A DNA stretch of 64,000 nt, taken from the NCBI RefSeq assembly GCF_039645565.1, contig NZ_CP147914.1:1671573-1735572 (forward strand), given 5' to 3'. A program made the position numbers and the translations under genes. This DNA is from Sulfurimonas sp. HSL1-2. Its GTDB lineage: Bacteria; Campylobacterota; Campylobacteria; Campylobacterales; Sulfurimonadaceae. Numbering within the stretch: the first letter of the stretch is position 1; every line of letters starts with the position of its first letter. Shown here piece after piece: positions 62,639-64,000 of this stretch. Below the pieces are notes generated by a model that ran no database searches, had not been told where the DNA came from, and saw only the letters and a program-made list of their open reading frames with translations.

Positions 62639-64000
62639 CTATTGCTCCTGCTGCTTTAACGCCGCGATGCTCAGCAGCGTGATAATGACGACCGCGGCCG
62701 CCAGGGCCGCGAAGTCGCGGGAGAGGTCGCCGAAGGTGAGCGCCTTGCTGAAAACGCCGCGGCTGATGTTGATGAAGTAGGTTGCCGGGTAGATCTCGCC
62801 GATGATGCGCCCTGCCCCTTCAAGGGAGCTGACGGGTTCGCTGAGCCCCGAGAAGCTGATGGTCGGCAGCAGCGTCAGAATGGCCGTCGCCGCCAGGGCG
62901 GCAACCTGGGTCCGGGTAAAGGCGGACATGAGCAGCCCGAGGCCCGTCGTGATCGTCACAAAAAGCAGCGCCCCCAGGCTCAGCGTCATCAGGCTCCCTT
63001 TGAGCGGGACGCCGAACAGCAAGACCGCGATCATGACCAGACCGAAAAAACCGACCATGCTCACGGCGATGTAGGGGAGCTGCTTGCCCAGCAGGAACTC
63101 CAGGCGCGTGACCGGGGTGGCGTAGAAGTTGGTGATGGAGCCCAGCTCCTTCTCCCGCACGACGCTCAGCGCCATCAGGATCGACGGGATGAAGACCAGC
63201 AGGATCGGGATGATCGCGGGCACCATCGCGAAAATGCTTTTGAAGTCCTGGTTGTAGCGGTAGCGCATCTCGATGTCGACGGGCGACAGCGCGGGGACAT
63301 ATCCCAGCGTCCGGCGGGTCAGCTCCGTCAGGTAGTTGTAGTGCATCCCGCGGATGTAGCCCAGGATCGTTTCGGCGCGGAACGGCATCGCCCCGTCGAT
63401 CCAGACCCCGATCTGCGTCTGCTGTCCCCGCGTCACATCCCTGCCGAAGCCCGGCGGGATCTCGAGGGCGACGGCGACCTCCCCACTGCGCATGCGCCGG
63501 TCCAGTTCCGCCTGCGAATGCAGCGGCGGCTGCTCGAGGAAATAGCGCGACCCCGCCAGGCTCTGGACATAATCGCGGCTCTGGGGGCTCTGGTCCCGGT
63601 CGAGCACGGCAAAGTGCAGGTCCTCGACGTCCATCGTGATCCCGTACCCCAGCGTGAGCATCAGCAGCACGGTCCCGAAAACGGCAAAGGTAAGCCGGAC
63701 CGGGTCGCGCAGCAGCTCAAGCGTTTCGCGGTAACTGTAACCGAAAAGGCGCAGCGGACTGAAGAAACGGTTCGGTGTCCTGGCACGGTGCGGCTCCGGC
63801 GGTAGCACCGCAGTGCTCTGTTCTTTCTCCTCCCCCCCTATCGCCTCCTCGAGGTAATCGATAAAGGCATCTTCGAGGTTCGATTTTCCCCGGGCACGGA
63901 TGAGCGATTCCGGCGTGTCGCTGGCGAGCACCCTCCCCTGGTGCATCAGCGAGATGCGGTCGCAGCGCTCGCCCTCGTTCATGAAGTGGGTGGAGATGAA
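62639..64000 (-). CDS. ABC ATPase-permease fusion (RbbA/YhiH-like), 5' end outside window
   Basis: The frame is open to the window end (453 visible aa). It begins inside an ABC ATPase: FISTHFMNEGERCDRISLMH is the H-loop region and following strand, after which GRVLASDTPESLIRA closes the nucleotide-binding domain. From residue 90 an ABC-2 permease follows: five spans, a large periplasmic loop, and VREKELGSITNFYATPVTRLEF. Such ATPase-permease fusions pair with a second permease like the next gene. Substrate unknown; adjacency to lpxR-like suggests envelope export. Confidence 0.85.
   Translation of the reverse strand, partial: FISTHFMNEGERCDRISLMHQGRVLASDTPESLIRARGKSNLEDAFIDYLEEAIGGEEKEQSTAVLPPEPHRARTPNRFFSPLRLFGYSYRETLELLRDPVRLTFAVFGTVLLMLTLGYGITMDVEDLHFAVLDRDQSPQSRDYVQSLAGSRYFLEQPPLHSQAELDRRMRSGEVAVALEIPPGFGRDVTRGQQTQIGVWIDGAMPFRAETILGYIRGMHYNYLTELTRRTLGYVPALSPVDIEMRYRYNQDFKSIFAMVPAIIPILLVFIPSILMALSVVREKELGSITNFYATPVTRLEFLLGKQLPYIAVSMVGFFGLVMIAVLLFGVPLKGSLMTLSLGALLFVTITTGLGLLMSAFTRTQVAALAATAILTLLPTISFSGLSEPVSSLEGAGRIIGEIYPATYFINISRGVFSKALTFGDLSRDFAALAAAVVIITLLSIAALKQQEQ

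Overview
This 64 kb window is bacterial, GC-rich and densely packed, with many 1-8 bp gene overlaps. The gene content (six-gene Ech-type hydrogenase, suf cluster, cytosolic group 1-like [NiFe] hydrogenase, DASS transporter, many small lipoproteins) fits a Campylobacterota of the Sulfurimonas kind with unusually high GC. That placement is inferred from gene content only; there is no rRNA here.

Layout. 1-4072: Fe-S assembly operon sufB(partial)-C-D-E plus a DUF59/MIP18 gene. 4110-7671: overlapping HAD phosphatase, FucP-like sugar transporter, hexose-6-P mutarotase-like gene and FAH-family gene. 7739-9400: DASS transporter and an unlisted 53-aa membrane protein. 9426-12178: anmK-amgK-murU, the MurNAc salvage route to UDP-MurNAc. 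After a DUF808 gene, a visibly AT-rich insert (about 13105-15257) carries two foreign-looking genes, each followed by a related palindromic element. 15258-18451: a secreted NagZ glucosidase fused to an AmpD-like amidase, coupled by TGATG to an SSS symporter. Together with the anmK cluster this looks like a cell-wall sugar harvest, uptake and recycling set.

19127-31275 is the most distinctive accessory region. A module of three parts occurs twice: a lipoprotein kexin-like protease with a P domain, a separate downstream gene for a secreted protein that looks like a detached subtilase prodomain, and a divergent Ser-rich lipoprotein preceded by the same promoter-like sequence. A TIGR03032-like propeller gene lies between the copies, and two overlapping ATP-grasp-like paralogues, one with an altered metal site, follow the second copy.

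31285-38860 holds metabolic and housekeeping genes: an SDR, a cyclase, YaeQ, a fructosamine kinase-like gene, an aberrant 621-aa pyruvate kinase, a Y-family polymerase with an insertion, a YceI-like protein and an ankyrin protein. 39006-48095 is one apparent operon: echABCDEF, then an FAD/[2Fe-2S]/hydrogenase-small-subunit fusion and its large subunit. This could connect H2, ferredoxin and NAD(P)H pools in the cytosol. pyrF, tRNA-Ser, tRNA-Asn and an RhlE-like helicase follow.

50635-64000 is envelope-oriented: small lipoproteins, DUF4395, DUF4145 and DUF21 proteins, a 1654-aa protein of unknown family with a C-terminal papain-like domain, a PAP2 lipoprotein, an LpxR-like lipid A deacylase, and an ABC-2 export system truncated by the window end. 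No CRISPR array, insertion sequence, rRNA or recognisable prophage was seen.
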